In this document: piece by piece, positions 46,070-57,838 of the stretch | Numbering within the stretch: position 1 is the stretch's first letter | Layout: each line of letters begins with the position of its first letter | Assembly (NCBI GenBank): GCA_029531795.1 | Contig: JAPEIS010000005.1 | Span: 1,982,001-2,046,000, forward strand | Length of the DNA: 64,000 nt | Direction of reading: 5' to 3' | Source of the DNA: Sclerotinia nivalis | Lineage: Eukaryota; Ascomycota; Leotiomycetes; Helotiales; Sclerotiniaceae | Position numbers and translations under genes: made by a program | The notes under the pieces: model-generated | Told to the model about the DNA's origin: nothing | The model's input: the letters and a program-made list of their open reading frames with translations, nothing else | Database searches by the model: none

Positions 46070-48320
46070 CTTGGGTGAGGTTAACGTAGATGTTAATTGA
46101 TGTGGATGGCTCGTTGAGAAGGGGTGCTCCGTTCGTATTGACGGAGGAGGTATATGAGTATTTTATAGAGAAGTCAACGCGTGGAATGTAAGACGATATG
46201 CCGACACCATCAAATGAACAAGCTACTCCCTACGTCTTGGCCTAGTTAGTCTCACGAGTTCACGGACAGTAGCAAGTCCCACTGGTGTCATCCATCCAAT
46301 GTGTGAGGCTCGGAGGCTCCAAAATGGGTTTACTACATGCGGGGTCTCCCTCCCGATGTTTGACCAAAAATTGGGAATTCACTTGGCTTCTAGGATAAGA
46401 AGGAAGGGATGTTAGAAGTTGCAAATTAGTACCGGGTAATATGAATGGCTATTTCATAGATTTTGCCATAAACTGGAGAAGTCAATTTATTTGTATGTGT
46501 GATCCAAGTTAAAATAGATTTGAAGTTGCGTGATGTTAGTCAGCGAATCTTCGGGACACGTTCTCGGAAGGAGAGCAAAGCAATTCATTTTCCTAGTATA
46601 GTAAGTGTATCAATAACCTCTTCAATTAATGTGCACTATTTGATCATACACATTGTATTATAGTCGGGGATTCCGTCATGTTACAGGTTTGCGATGAGCT
46701 GTTTTGATTTTTAAGGAAGACTTGTCGTATAACCATCCTTTGGGGGCTTTTCAGGGGTGTTATTCCAAGCACCCAAGACGCCGTTCCTGCAGAACAACGC
46801 CGAAAGTTTCGAGAGAGCCTTTAAACGTCTGAATGCTGATTGGAGATAGTACCAATACCAAGAGCAGATGACATGGCAGCCTCAAAACATTGCTTGCCGT
46901 AAAGGCGTTTGACAAGCCATCCATCTACTTACCCGCTTTGTTTTTTGGATCCTGACGTGTGTAGGTTGTATCCTACAACCCCACAATAACCTCGAAGTCC
47001 ATGAACGCTTATGCACTTTCCAATACTTTTTATTACATTTCAATTCTCGCAATAGTCATTTAAACATGACTATATCGAACAGTTGATCTGTTTTGGGAAA
47101 GTACCTATAGTACCTATGCAACCGGGGCTCCTCGGCTGCCCCAGAAAAGGGTGCGGAGGCAGTCCCTCCGCGTTTTGTACAGTGCGAAATCTCTGCAGCG
47201 ATCTCTCAAGTGATGATGATATATGCACAAACATGGGCATTTGAGTTTTAATAAGGGAGCTCAGAATTGCCGATGTCGTATCCCTTAAATTAGCTTAAGA
47301 TCATGGTTGTAAAAACGTTCTCATTCCCCGGCCCGTGACAGTACATATCTGTATCTACAACAACCTGCGTACTACATATGCGCGACATGTAACGAGGTCA
47401 AGTCAATATATTAAACCCCGACGGATCTATCAACCGTTTGCCGAATCATTGATGAAACCTTCAACGGTACAGACACATTTTGCAAAATCTCTTCATTATT
47501 GCACAAGTTTCACTGCCCATGCACGACTGTCACAACACAGAGGTCACCATTTTCATCTAGCACATCTAAGGTAATTTATCAATTATCGCCAGCAATTGTA
47601 GGACAATTTTGTCTTCTATAGTTTACTCCTTTACCAACGCTTAGCCTGAAGTCGTCGGGTCTATCTTATTTTACTTTCCGAAGCTTCGGATCTGATGTAT
47701 CCACTGATAGTGTTAAAGGTATGGAGTACATGAAGTACTTCATTTATATGCATTGTCTTCTCAATCGTTCCACCTCTTAACCCTATTCGGTATACTTGTT
47801 CCCTAAGTGATTATACGAGGCCGCTTAGGTCACTTCATTGATTCCATGAAATGTCTAAAGCCCGAAGAAGACGATAATTGCCAGGTGGCATATCAGATAG
47901 AGGAAAGTTTAGGACATATCTTCAACATTTCACCTTCAAATGGCTGGATCGGACCATCTGCTTGTCGTCTTGCCGTTGTGGGGCAATATACCAAGCACCT
48001 TTGCTTCTGAAGTGGTGTATTTGCCCTATTGACAGAGTAGCGTGCTTGTTTGGCCTTCTATATCACCATGTTAAAACGAAGAGAAGCATTGGGAGACTGG
48101 AGAGTTGTCTGTGAGACAACACCACACTGTCAGATTACTGCAACGCACCTCACGGTCCGAAAGAAACGGCTTCATACCACTTTTCCACGAACAGCTTCTG
48201 TCAACATAGTATCCCGTGGCCTATAAACAGCCATTGTTTTTTTGAATGAAAACTCTTAGCCAATACTATATGCACTGTTCATTTGAACTTTTATGGAAAA
48301 GAGAAAACATCCAGCATTGT
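46070..48320. other. Long intergenic region
   Basis: About 2.25 kb upstream of beta-mannosidase. The first few hundred bases should be its promoter. A pair of GC-rich hairpins lies at 47124-47171. Short plus-strand frames at 47335-47574 and 47807-48010 have no recognisable protein features and I do not call them genes. Confidence 0.45.
47124..47171. other. Two adjacent GC-rich hairpins
   Basis: GGGGC (47124-47128) pairs with GCCCC (47138-47142). GCGGAGG (47153-47159) pairs perfectly with CCTCCGC (47165-47171) across a 5-base loop. The pair stands out in otherwise AT-rich DNA. The function is unknown; it could be a structured RNA or a fragment of an unrelated element. Confidence 0.4.
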
Positions 48321-48490
48321 GTCAAATGGTCCGGACTCGCAAACCAGAGATGAAACCTTTCAAAATTTGGAAGATGATACATCTTTGAAAATTCTCACAT
48401 GGCTCAGATCTTATAAAAGGTTCCAGAATGTAAGCCAACTGGAAATAGCAAAGCCTCTTATTATCGGACTGCAGTCCAGACTATTCTATT
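48321..48490. repeat. Copy of the dispersed GTCCGGAC-core MITE-like element
   Basis: The left motif AAATGGTCCGGACTCGC and the right motif (reverse complement AATAGTCTGGACTGCAGTCC) lie about 170 bp apart in inverted orientation, similar to the copy in P450 intron 1. The sequence between the ends is AT-rich and non-coding. Confidence 0.4.
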
Positions 48491-48807
48491 CAAACCTGTG
48501 ACCAGCGTCCACCAATCTCCAAAAGGTCACTATAGATGTCAGCAAGGAAAGATCTATTCCTCGTCTGCTAAGCTGCTTCAAAATTTCGACCTATGTTTAT
48601 CGACCACCAATGAAATGAGACACCTACAACAAATACTTTATCCAGCATCGTGGGCAGAGTTTGGTGGTAGTCAATGCAAATGGGTAAATTCCGTTGGTGC
48701 ACAACTGAGCCTATAAAACATAACACGCTGCGCTCCTCAAACAATAACCATTTCTCCGTTACAAATACTATCCTCCGTCTTCAAACTCTGAAATGCCAGT
48801 GAATCGA

Positions 48808-49486
48808 TTATCTCTGACTCCGTATACCGGAAATCATGAATTGCACATAAGAAGTACCACGAGACATGTTTACCAATTGTAATAAGTCTGCATTATCCAC
48901 TAGAATGTAGAAGCACTTCATCCCCACCTCGCTATCCGTGCAATAAACCAAATTAGCTGAGCTATCTTGGCTCCGTGTCAAAGAACACCTCCTGCTAATG
49001 ACATATATTTCATCCCCATCCTCGGTAATTTCCTCGCTCGACTTTCACTTACTGTTCGAGTTGGCTTCACTACTATCATCCTCAATCCCACCGCAAAGAT
49101 GGCAGAAATCAACTTCATCATCAATACAATACTGATCATATCCAGGTTTTCCAATTCCACGCTCAGCTCTTCTTTCTTCTTCTGTACCTTCAAGCGGAAG
49201 TCCAACATGTTAAGATTGGCGCATTGGAGAGACATGTCGCTTCATTTATGGACACACAGTTCTGAAGATATTTAAATATCTATCGAGCATTGAGGATGAG
49301 GGGAGGGGAGATGTGGAGTTTATCCTCAACGTCGAGAAACCCCATGCGGAGGAAATAGATAATGGTAAGATTAAGCTTAGCCTTAACGTACAAATCTGAT
49401 ATTGCGACATCATGGCGCCATTTTGAGAATTGGGGTAGCTGCTCATCAGAACTCGTATCCTCGTGATTTGATGCACTATTTTTCAT
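48808..49486 (-). pseudogene. Possible decayed gene, unrecognised
   Basis: Protein-like segments follow one another on the minus strand. They are a polar start from the ATG at 49486 (SSDEQLPQFSKWRHDVAISDL), a middle segment near 49060-49150 with DEVDFCHLCGGIEDDSSEAN, and a C-terminal segment ending at the stop at 48808 (VYCTDSEVGMKCFYILVDNA and a further 23 residues). I could not join them with in-phase introns; the donors and acceptors present (for example GTAAGT near 49062) give conflicting frames. This suggests a broken gene or missed small exons. The CHLCGG pair might bind metal. I do not recognise the family. Confidence 0.25.
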
Positions 49487-52400
49487 GTCTGGTGGTGTGA
49501 TCTTTGGGATTATGTTTTTGGTTCTCTGTTCGTTTCGAATTCTTGCGGTGATGTGTTTGCTGAGTTTGGTGAATGATAGGGGGTTTTTTTTTTGGAGTGG
49601 GGGATGGTAATTAATGGTAATGGTAATAGTCAGAGTGATAGTTTCTGTCGTGGAAGATATTAAGTATGTGTACTCTAACACAAAAGCTTGGGAATTTCTG
49701 CTGGACATAGAGAATTCTCTCGCGATGTGTCAAAATGATCGATGGATGGGTATCTATCTACTTGGATATAGATCTGACTCCCGCCGATTTGTTTTGAATT
49801 TGCTCAAAGATATCTAAATATCATTTGTAACGTTAACATTGAAGCTATGGGAAATAAAGTAGATCATAATGACTCGGTAGAAACCAGAACAAAGAAGAAG
49901 ATGGTATCAAAGACCTTTCAAGACATAACCTAAAAATGTACTCAATAATTATTCACTTGACTTGTCATGAAATTTGCAATCCCGTCACGGAATATTGAAA
50001 TCTTCTAGTAAGCACCATTTCCTATTGATGGATTCTAGGCACACAGAACAAATCTAGCCTCCTTGTATGGATATAATCCCTCGTAGTGATTAGTTAAAAG
50101 TAGCCACCCCGCTCAGCTCAGTAGTTAGATGAAACCACGGGCTTTCTGCTCCACTAGTAGATATTGAATATATGATCCACACCCATCCTCTAACTAGGTA
50201 GTTAGATTAGTCAGCCAGAGACCTCATATATTCTAGATTCTTTGGCTTCCAGAGAATTTGGCTCTTTAGTTATAACTTATCACAATAATATGAACCTGTC
50301 TCCTCCTGAATACGTACAATAGTAGAGCCTCGAGGTGATTGAGCAGCTTTTCGAGCGATTTCTGTGCTATGACTATGCTAGGATTGGGCTTCTTCGTTTA
50401 TCTAGATTATGAGAATAACTCAAGATAAGAGCTCCCATGAGGATAATCGCACAATGAACTCGGGTTCTTGGCCGAAATTCTGATTCGCGTAGATGAAGCT
50501 ATGACGATTGATCCACAGACTCAGGAAAGAATTGCAAAAATACATAACGTACAATTTATTTTTGATACATAAAGTATGGTAAATGCAAGTAACTTTGATT
50601 GTCCAGACGGCTCTGATTGTTTGAGCGACTTGGACATATCAACCAAAATTTTCTACTCCGCAAGATTACATCCGTTGAAACTTCCAAGCGACCTCATCCC
50701 TTATCTTTAATCAGAACTTGCACCTGGCCAAATTGACAACGAGATCATTGACCGATGTGTGAATAGGTCTTTAGTACATTTTTTTTTTTCAATCTTGACT
50801 TTCCACACAAAATCGAAATGTCCCGACGATGCGGTTTGGTGGCTTTAAATCTCGCATTTCAACATGCTTCCCTTGCTTAACATCTTGATAAGCATGTTGA
50901 ATGTTGAACTCCAGCCCGAGAAACTCCGACCGGTGAAGTTCCCATTCGATAGACTTTACGAGAGTGATTGTGGCTACCAGTGCACATCTGATATCTATGC
51001 ATCGAATTCGGAGTCGAATTTTTTCGAGAAGATAGGGTTATGAGCCGTGAGTCGTGACAAATTACGTGAATGCTAGGTGGATGGATCCCTCCAAAAGAAC
51101 TGAAATTCATGTGGGATTACCCCAGGATTTTGGTGAAGGACTGAGGGTTCTACTGAGACTTTGATCCTTGATGAACACTTGATAGTCAAAACACAGCGCA
51201 GCAGTGGAGAGGCCGATTGGTTAAGTAGGAGCAAGGATAGATTTGACACACGATACATCCCAGCTTACCCAGCTCAAGCTCATGCATGATATATCTGATG
51301 TGGAAGAATACCGCCGAGAACGCTATGGATTTCACAGATTTTGGTCACGTGTAAGAGAAAGATGTGCTGAGTAACCATTAATTTACCTAGGTACCTTCAA
51401 TCATGAATCTAGAATTCTCATAAAAACAACACCATTCATGGGACACACCCATCATTCGTCAAAAGTTGGGCTTTAGATGTAAATATGCCTGTCTGTACTC
51501 GTCGCCCGCTCCTGTGCCATCGGAGAACTTTCTGGTTACGTAGGAATCAATATTACAGTTGGCGTGTCACTGATTATATCCTTCATTTTCATTCGTTCAT
51601 TTAGTCTGATCACTATCTCCTAATCACATTATGGAGATATCATCAGCCGCGAAATCACCAACATGCAGGCATCAGTCGTTACCTTCAATATTCTCAATAT
51701 CATACTGCTATCAAATTCAAAACAGGCACAGTCAGATTTTAGTGCCCTCCATGGTTTCTACTCCGTACTGCATACAAATCTTGCACCCACAATTTGTCAT
51801 GGACTCATGGCAAGTTGTTGTTATCGGACGGCCAAGACCATGCAATTGATGGTCAGAAGTTGGAACAAGATTTTCCAAGCATTTTCTACAAGTCATAGGT
51901 AACTGTTTGGCTGGCGCTGCAGGAAGAGAGGAGCGGAATGTAATATGACCCTGCCCAAGGGATTGTAAGCCTCCTCCCCGCCCTCATCACATCAAAAGGC
52001 CGTTTCCCTGGTCAGTCACATCAATGTTCGCTCCGGTCGACTTATCTTAGCAATATCACTGTCTTGAATAGGAAGGTGCGTATGCCGCCATATCTTGACC
52101 AAGGAAAGGTTTATCGACACAATGAACTACTGGATAAGTTTCCGTGATACAGAACTCTATTTACGAAATTATGTCAACTTATCAAGTTCTAGCGTAATTT
52201 ATCCATATTCTAGAAATTGCGCTAACCAATGGTAATGCGTTTACATTATAACTGTTGCTGTTGCTTCAAATCCTTGCTTACTATTGTTATTTCCGTTGGT
52301 GGAATGCTTCCTATCTGCCCATGTTACACTAATGTTCTAGCGTGATGCTTATCTGCGAATAAGGTGTCTTACCCCTCCCATACATAATTTTGTTAGAGGT

Positions 52401-52528
52401 ATTTAGGATTTATCTACTTCCTCCCTTCCCGTCACGAAAGGCTTGTTCAATTCTATTCCTTATTTTTCACCAAGAGCAAGTCCTGTAGGCCTATTCTCTT
52501 GGTTTGCTCTTCTCATATCTAGCCCAAT
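49487..52528. other. Long intergenic region upstream of the amino-acid transporter
   Basis: About 3 kb with no supported gene on either strand. Candidate frames are short, overlap each other and show no motifs. The last few hundred bases should contain the transporter promoter. Confidence 0.45.
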
Positions 52529-54375
52529 ATGACTACGCAGGTAGCAAATCTCGCTCTGGAGGGTGGTGATCCACGAGATCCTCATCATCCAATGGTAGGC
52601 GACGCTAAAGCGGTGGAATTGGCCATGTTGGGCGCTACACACGATCCCAGCATCACATTCGAAGAATACGTCTACTGGGCTGAAATCACTCGTGCCGAGG
52701 AGGAACTTGCCAATGAAAAGTTTCTTGCAGCTCAAGGACCGAGAAATTGGAAGAGCACAATTACAAATCGGTTTTCCCGTGGAAAAGTCCCCGCTGAAAC
52801 ATATGACGCTCCACCCACAACAACTTTAGCTTCACAGGACGCTACAGACGAAAAGTCTGTTGTCCTTGATGGAACACGTCAATCAGCTGTTTCGGAGGCT
52901 GAGTGGAAGACGGCGAGTCGTGCTGTCCGTACGGCTGGCTGGTCGGGTGTCTTCTACCTCATCACAACTGATATTCTTGGACCTTTCAGTGTTCCTTGGG
53001 CCTTTGGGCAAATGGGCTGTAAGTAAATTTAATATCTGAAGTTCAACAACAGTACTAACATGGAGCTACAGACGGACCGGGAATTGCTCTCTACACTGTA
53101 TTCGGTGGATTTGCTTTATATTCTGGCTGGCAACTCTTCACTATCTTCCTTGCACTCGACTCGGATAAATACCCAGCAAAATCGTACGGTGACCTCTTTT
53201 TCCGTGTCTTTGGAACCTGGGCACGTCATGCAATCAACGTCGCTCAGAGTATCCAACTCTTGCTCACTGTATCTATCCTCATTCTCTCGAACGGCCAATC
53301 TATTGCACAAATCTCCAAAGGAAACCTTTGCTTTATTGTCTGTTTGATAATTTTCATGGGCGCTGGTATGATCTTGGGACAAATTCGTACACTCCAAAGA
53401 TTTGGTTGGTTAGCGAATTTCGCCGTCTGGATCAACATCCTCATCATATTCATCTGTATGGGTGTTGTTGCCAACTCACCACCCAATTATGCTACAATCG
53501 AAGCTTCTTATGGTGATAAGTTCGGTCCTGGTCCAGTCCACAGATATGCCGGTACCCCTCCCGCTGGGAAGGCGACTGGAGGAGATGGATTTGTCGGATC
53601 TCTGAATGGTCTAAACCAAGCTGTATACTCGTACGGTGGTGCTATGCTTTTCGTTGCTTTCCTGGCTGAAATGCGTCATCCTATGGATTTCTGGAAGGGT
53701 CTCATCTGCGCCGATCTATTCATCTACTTTGTCTACATGTTCTTTGGTATCTTTGTCTACTCCTACCAAGGACAATATGCATACAACCCCGTCATTCAAG
53801 GTCTTTCGCCGTACAACTGGCAAACCGCAGCAAATATCATGAATTTGATCACCGGTCTTATTGCCGCTGTACTATACGGAAACATTGGCATCAAAGTTGC
53901 ATACATTGATGTCTTCCAAGGTATCCTCAAAGCCCCACCTTTGACCACCAGACCCGGTAAAATTCTTTGGATTGCCATGGTGCCTTTGTACTGGGCAATC
54001 GCTTTTGTCGTCTGCGCCGCCATCCCTCAATTCTCTTACATATCGGGATTGGTTGGAGCAATTTGCATTTTACAATTCACATACACCTTTCCCGCCATTC
54101 TCGGTGTTGGATATCAAATTCAAAAAGACGCCATGCTTCCAGGAGAAGAGTCATTTGACCCCCGAACTGGAACTTACAGTTATGTGGATAGAGGTGTTAG
54201 GAGATGGATCAGAGGATTCAAGGTTAACTGGCTTTTCAACATCTTCAACTTTATATACTTCCTCGGAGCCTTGACCACGGCGGCTTTGGGTATCTATAGT
54301 AGTTGTCTTGGTTTGATCAGTGCTTTTGATGGTGCTAGTGCCGCGACTAGCTTTGGTTGCACGTCCCCTGTTTAG
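52529..54375 (+). CDS. Amino-acid transporter of the AAAP family (neutral amino-acid permease, MTR-like)
   Basis: Two exons, 52529-53018 and 53072-54375, joined across a 53-bp intron (TACTAAC branch point), give 597 residues. A soluble N-terminal region of about 135 residues precedes the Aa_trans domain, which begins TAGWSGVFYLITTDILGPFS with the next residues VPWAFGQMGYGPG spanning the intron. About eleven hydrophobic helices follow, including LLTVSILILSNGQSIAQISK, VWINILIIFICMGVVAN, LFVAFLAEMRHPMDFWKGL, NLITGLIAAVLYGNIGIKVAY and FNFIYFLGALTTAALGIYSS. Relatives import neutral and aromatic amino acids by proton symport at the plasma membrane; vacuolar members exist. The early TAGW/GPFSVPWA motif supports the fungal N-system (Mtr) branch. 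Confidence 0.88.
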
Positions 54376-55229
54376 GTGGGGAAGATATTTTTCTAGATGA
54401 AAAAGTCGGAATTGGTCGCTGTATGGGCGGTTTAATTTATTACGGAGAAGGAATATAAGTTCGAGAATTTATGGTGCTTAATAAATATGGAATGAAGATT
54501 TGGAGGCCAATACCCTTGGAAGATGTTAAATAATACTCAGGTTGCAAGAGCAATGTTTTGAATGATCTTGCCTTCAGAAATACTCTTGAAAGTTTCTCCG
54601 TTTAGTTATACCCTAACGTTTTAATATACCATTATTTGCTTTATTTGCTTTATATGAACTTGACTCGATGGATCCTATAGTCCATCCCACTAGAGTCCTA
54701 TTGATATTCTTCAGGCATTTTTATACCTCTGGAAATTTTGTATCGTCTTAATATTTACAAGATCTCTTCTTGTTGACTCCGAGGTTAAGTGGAAATATCC
54801 AATGGTCCGGACTGCAATTGCAATTCGATAAAATGGCACAACCATATCATACGACAGAACATTTTAATGTTGTTCAATAGAAAGAATAACTATATTCCCA
54901 TATCTCTCATTCTGGAAATATATATATTATTAAGTTAGTTAGTTAGTTAGTCTACTGTATATAGATGAGATAGAAACCCGGAAAATGAAAGTTATAATCT
55001 ATTCTCTATTTCCTATCAGTATTTCGCTAGTATTTCAGTATATTCTCACAAATACCATTTTTGGTCAATACCTACGGGAGTGGTGTGATCTCCAACTCGA
55101 TACGTACGAACTACCGTATTAGAACGTCAATACGCGCCACCGTTTCACTACCGTATACTAACGCAAACACTGACAGATAGCTGTTATATCCTCTTGGGTT
55201 TGGCATCTATTGGCTCTAACAGCACTATC
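54376..55229. other. Intergenic region downstream of the transporter
   Basis: About 850 bp of AT-rich DNA with a (TTAG)4 run at 54935-54950 and one copy of the GTCCGGAC-core motif (54796-54820). No gene is supported. Confidence 0.5.
54796..54820. repeat. Single copy of the GTCCGGAC-core repeat motif
   Basis: TCCAATGGTCCGGACTGCA matches the left ends of the element copies at 19.6 kb and 37.5 kb at most positions. No matching right end was found nearby, so this is probably a fragment. Confidence 0.4.
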
Positions 55230-56836
55230 TTTCTATAATTTCATTATCGCTATCGTTACAATAGAAGTCATTTTCAAATATATTGCCTTCATACTCTGCA
55301 ACAAATTGCCTGAATCGTTTGTTGAATCCTTTCATATCTGTTAATTTACTTCTATACTTTTGTTTTAACTCTTCTTGTTCCTCCTTTGAGTGTTTTGTTG
55401 ACTAGCAATCTTCCTTTTTACAAATAAAACATTGTTTCTTTCCGTTCACTCTGTTTCGAGAGTATCTTGATTGAAAACGATTGGGATGGCGATTTGAATT
55501 GTTGTTGTTTCGATGTTATGTACAATCTGTGTAAAATGAACGTAAGTTTTTATTAGTCTTTTCCCATATAACAATTGAAGATCTTAGATCATTGAGAAAG
55601 CCAATAGAAGAACTCACGGGCCAGCTGAACACACTGGCTGAACGGTCTAACCTATTTAAGTCACCGCCTTGATGCATTCAGGGCTCCTGTATTCAATTCG
55701 GTAAACCCTAATATTGGAATTCTGCTGATTTATAGCCTAATTAAGCTTAGGCGTTCAGTTGGCCAGTGTGTTCAGTTGGCCCGTGAGTTCTTCTAATGTT
55801 TTCTGAAGAATTGACAGGTTGGAATGTATGAAACTTAGTATTCGTAGATTAGGGGTTAATCCATATTGTAAATGATATAGTTCCGAAATCATGATCTGAA
55901 GACTTTCTATAATAGACTTTCCATTGTTCTTCGTCATTACTGAATTTAGACTAAGTTCGTTCCATTTGCAAGTGCAGAATGTCTGTACTCCAAACCTTTG
56001 AAGTATTGCCGTATCATCTCGTAGATGCCATCGACAAGTCGATGGTAGTTTCTTAGCATTTGAGTAGTAAAAGTCTAGAGCAAGGCCTTTCAGCATGGTT
56101 GGAAATGCTATCGTCAATGATTGGATCGGAATGTCTGCACGCTGGCAAAATTCTTGAAAGATGATGAGCATGTGGTCAAAGTGGCCGTCTTCGCCAGAGT
56201 ACTTTAGTTCTTCGGTGTACGTCTTGGCTAGATTGGCTTAGTTCTCTTCTGATACTGACTCGCTGTGGTGGGGTATGCATATGTTCGACTGTATCACTGG
56301 GGTATTTTTGAAAAGTAGGATGGGGAGGAGGCGGGGTTGATTTGACGTCTGGTTACACCTCCGGGGTTTGTTGAGGTTGTTTTGCATCAGTTGTTGTCGA
56401 TTGGCTTCGTTCGTTCGCGTTTGGTTGTGGTTCCAGTTGCTTTGTTGATCCAGTACTCCTGCCAAGTCCCCTTTCGAAGTCGTTTTCGATTTACTAAAGT
56501 ATTCTACCAGATTTGAATGTGAACGATTTGTCTTTTAGAGCTTCTTTGATTTTCTCTTCCGTCCATGCCACGTAGGTTTCTGTATTTGCTATAGTTGTTA
56601 GTTGTTCATGATTCATGAATATCTTGGTTACCTTTTTCTACCCATATTCCGCAGCTACGGAGCAGCTTTCGGAACTTTTGAATGGTGAATCGATTGATCA
56701 TTTCGAAGTGGCGTGCTTGGAAGAGTGGGAAATCAGCTATGAAAACTTCTAATAGGTTATCGTCGTAGATCTCATACTCCTTGTGTTTAAATTTGCAGTA
56801 GGCAGTCAGATCTTCTTCGGTTGCTTCTGTCCGCAT
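55230..56836 (-). pseudogene. LTR-retrotransposon gag relic with RIP-like damage
   Basis: Minus-strand pieces in order: MRTEATEEDLTAYCKFKHKE (start 56836), ARHFEMINRFTIQKFRKLL, a TYVAWTEEKIKEALKDKSF-like part, a Gln/Asn-rich linker (56465-56238), and a core with YSGEDGHFDHMLIIFQEFCQ, FPTMLKGLALDFYY, KSIIESLQ and LYHLQYGLTP (56230-55795). After a nested insertion (55606-55794) come NDLRSSI, a Cys-rich knuckle (CFICKKEDC, then STKH) near 55390-55432 and KGFNKRFRQFVAEYEGN. This is the layout of gag-like proteins of fungal LTR elements. Several stops and frameshifts break it. The knuckle's Trp codon is TAG (55403-55405), as a G-to-A change would make. No pol, integrase or flanking LTR pair is present. 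Confidence 0.75.
55606..55794. mobile_element. 189-bp MITE nested in the gag relic
   Basis: The ends are inverted repeats: AGAAGAACTCACGGGCCAGC at the left and the reverse complement of the right end, AGAAGAACTCACGGGCCAAC, continuing through CTGAACACACTGG. They match at about 38 of 40 positions apart from a short indel. AAT flanks both sides (55603-55605 and 55795-55797), consistent with a 3-bp target-site duplication. The insertion splits the gag frame between LQKT- and -NDLRSSI, so it is younger than the retroelement. The near-identity of the ends suggests recent origin. There is no coding capacity. Confidence 0.75.
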
Positions 56837-57086
56837 GCTAAGTCGTACAGCTTGGGCCCTCGGCTATTAAGGCCCTAGAGGAAGGATACCGAATACATAT
56901 AAAGGGAACCACATTCTTGGGCTATCAGAAATCAGCACCATCACTTTTCTTTACCTCTCGCACGAAGCTACCTAGCTGCTAGACATCTTGACTTTATAAC
57001 CGAAGTACCCAGATAGGTATAAGAAGCTACTTAACACAAGAGCCTTTCCCATATACTAACTTCCATTAGGAAACAACACAATAATC

Positions 57087-57404
57087 ATGACCTCCAGTAT
57101 CTGGCTCGAAGACAAGGCACATTCCGTGGAAGGTCACATTTACACGGGCACCCTCTGGTTCAACAAAAAAATTATTTGGGAACGCTCTTGCCACGACAAC
57201 ACGATCAAACTAGGCGACGCCATCCATCAGCTTGATCCTCGCTTTAGTATGTCCTTTGCGAAAAAGGAAAAATCAGTCGAAGGACACACAAAATACATCA
57301 GCGTTAAGGTTGAAGACAAGGTTATTCTGGACAAACTCGATACTCATGACAACATGGACTCATTGGTTACCTCTGTTACTGCTATTCTGGCCGCACTTGG
57401 CTAG
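57087..57404 (+). CDS. Small orphan protein of 105 residues
   Basis: A single open frame with noticeably higher GC and C-ending codons than its AT-rich surroundings, which supports real coding. The product is soluble, with alternating beta-like segments (IWLEDKAHSVEGHIYTGTLW, KYISVKVEDKVILDKL) and a short helix at the C-terminus (LVTSVTAILAALG). It has only one Cys and no signal peptide. I recognise no family. A TATA-like CATATAAAG lies about 190 bp upstream (about 56895), and the gene sits between the gag relic and a probable solo LTR. It could be a lineage-specific gene. Function unknown. Confidence 0.5.
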   Translation: MTSSIWLEDKAHSVEGHIYTGTLWFNKKIIWERSCHDNTIKLGDAIHQLDPRFSMSFAKKEKSVEGHTKYISVKVEDKVILDKLDTHDNMDSLVTSVTAILAALG

Positions 57405-57838
57405 TTGGGGAGGAGAGGCACAGTCTTAGTCAGGGGAGAGGTCGATCAACATCACTCACCTAGACAGCCCCCAGATACTATCAATTCATCACGGAACACC
57501 CTTTTGAGCCACAGCAGGTGTTGGAGAAATGGCTGGGGTTGTTTATGGGCTATTTAGGTAGCATCAAGCCCTGAATTCGATTGAAATCGGTTCAAGGGAA
57601 ATTCTGCTCAATCCATACATATCGTACGAATTCATTCTTTAATCGGTCAATTTGATCGTCAATCATCTTCTTGTCTTCTCTATTGAAACCTTTGGAGCAC
57701 CCTGGTGTAGGCATAAGACGTAATGTCGAGCTATCAACGGATAAGTACTGAATTGCACCCCTTCAATAAGCTATAGAGCAATGGTTTGGTGAAGCCTTGT
57801 TCATTTTCGATACGGGCACCTATCCTATGAAATATAAC
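57405..57838. other. Intergenic region
   Basis: About 430 bp between the orphan gene and the LTR-like sequence, with no coding or repeat signal that I can define. Confidence 0.4.

Noticed and set aside
46339..46344. A GCGGGG match to the CreA consensus about 270 bp upstream of beta-mannosidase
   Set aside because: A single 6-bp site is at chance level and cannot support a regulatory claim.
47807..48010. A 67-codon plus-strand frame with acidic stretches
   Set aside because: No conserved motif, no supporting splice partners and short length.
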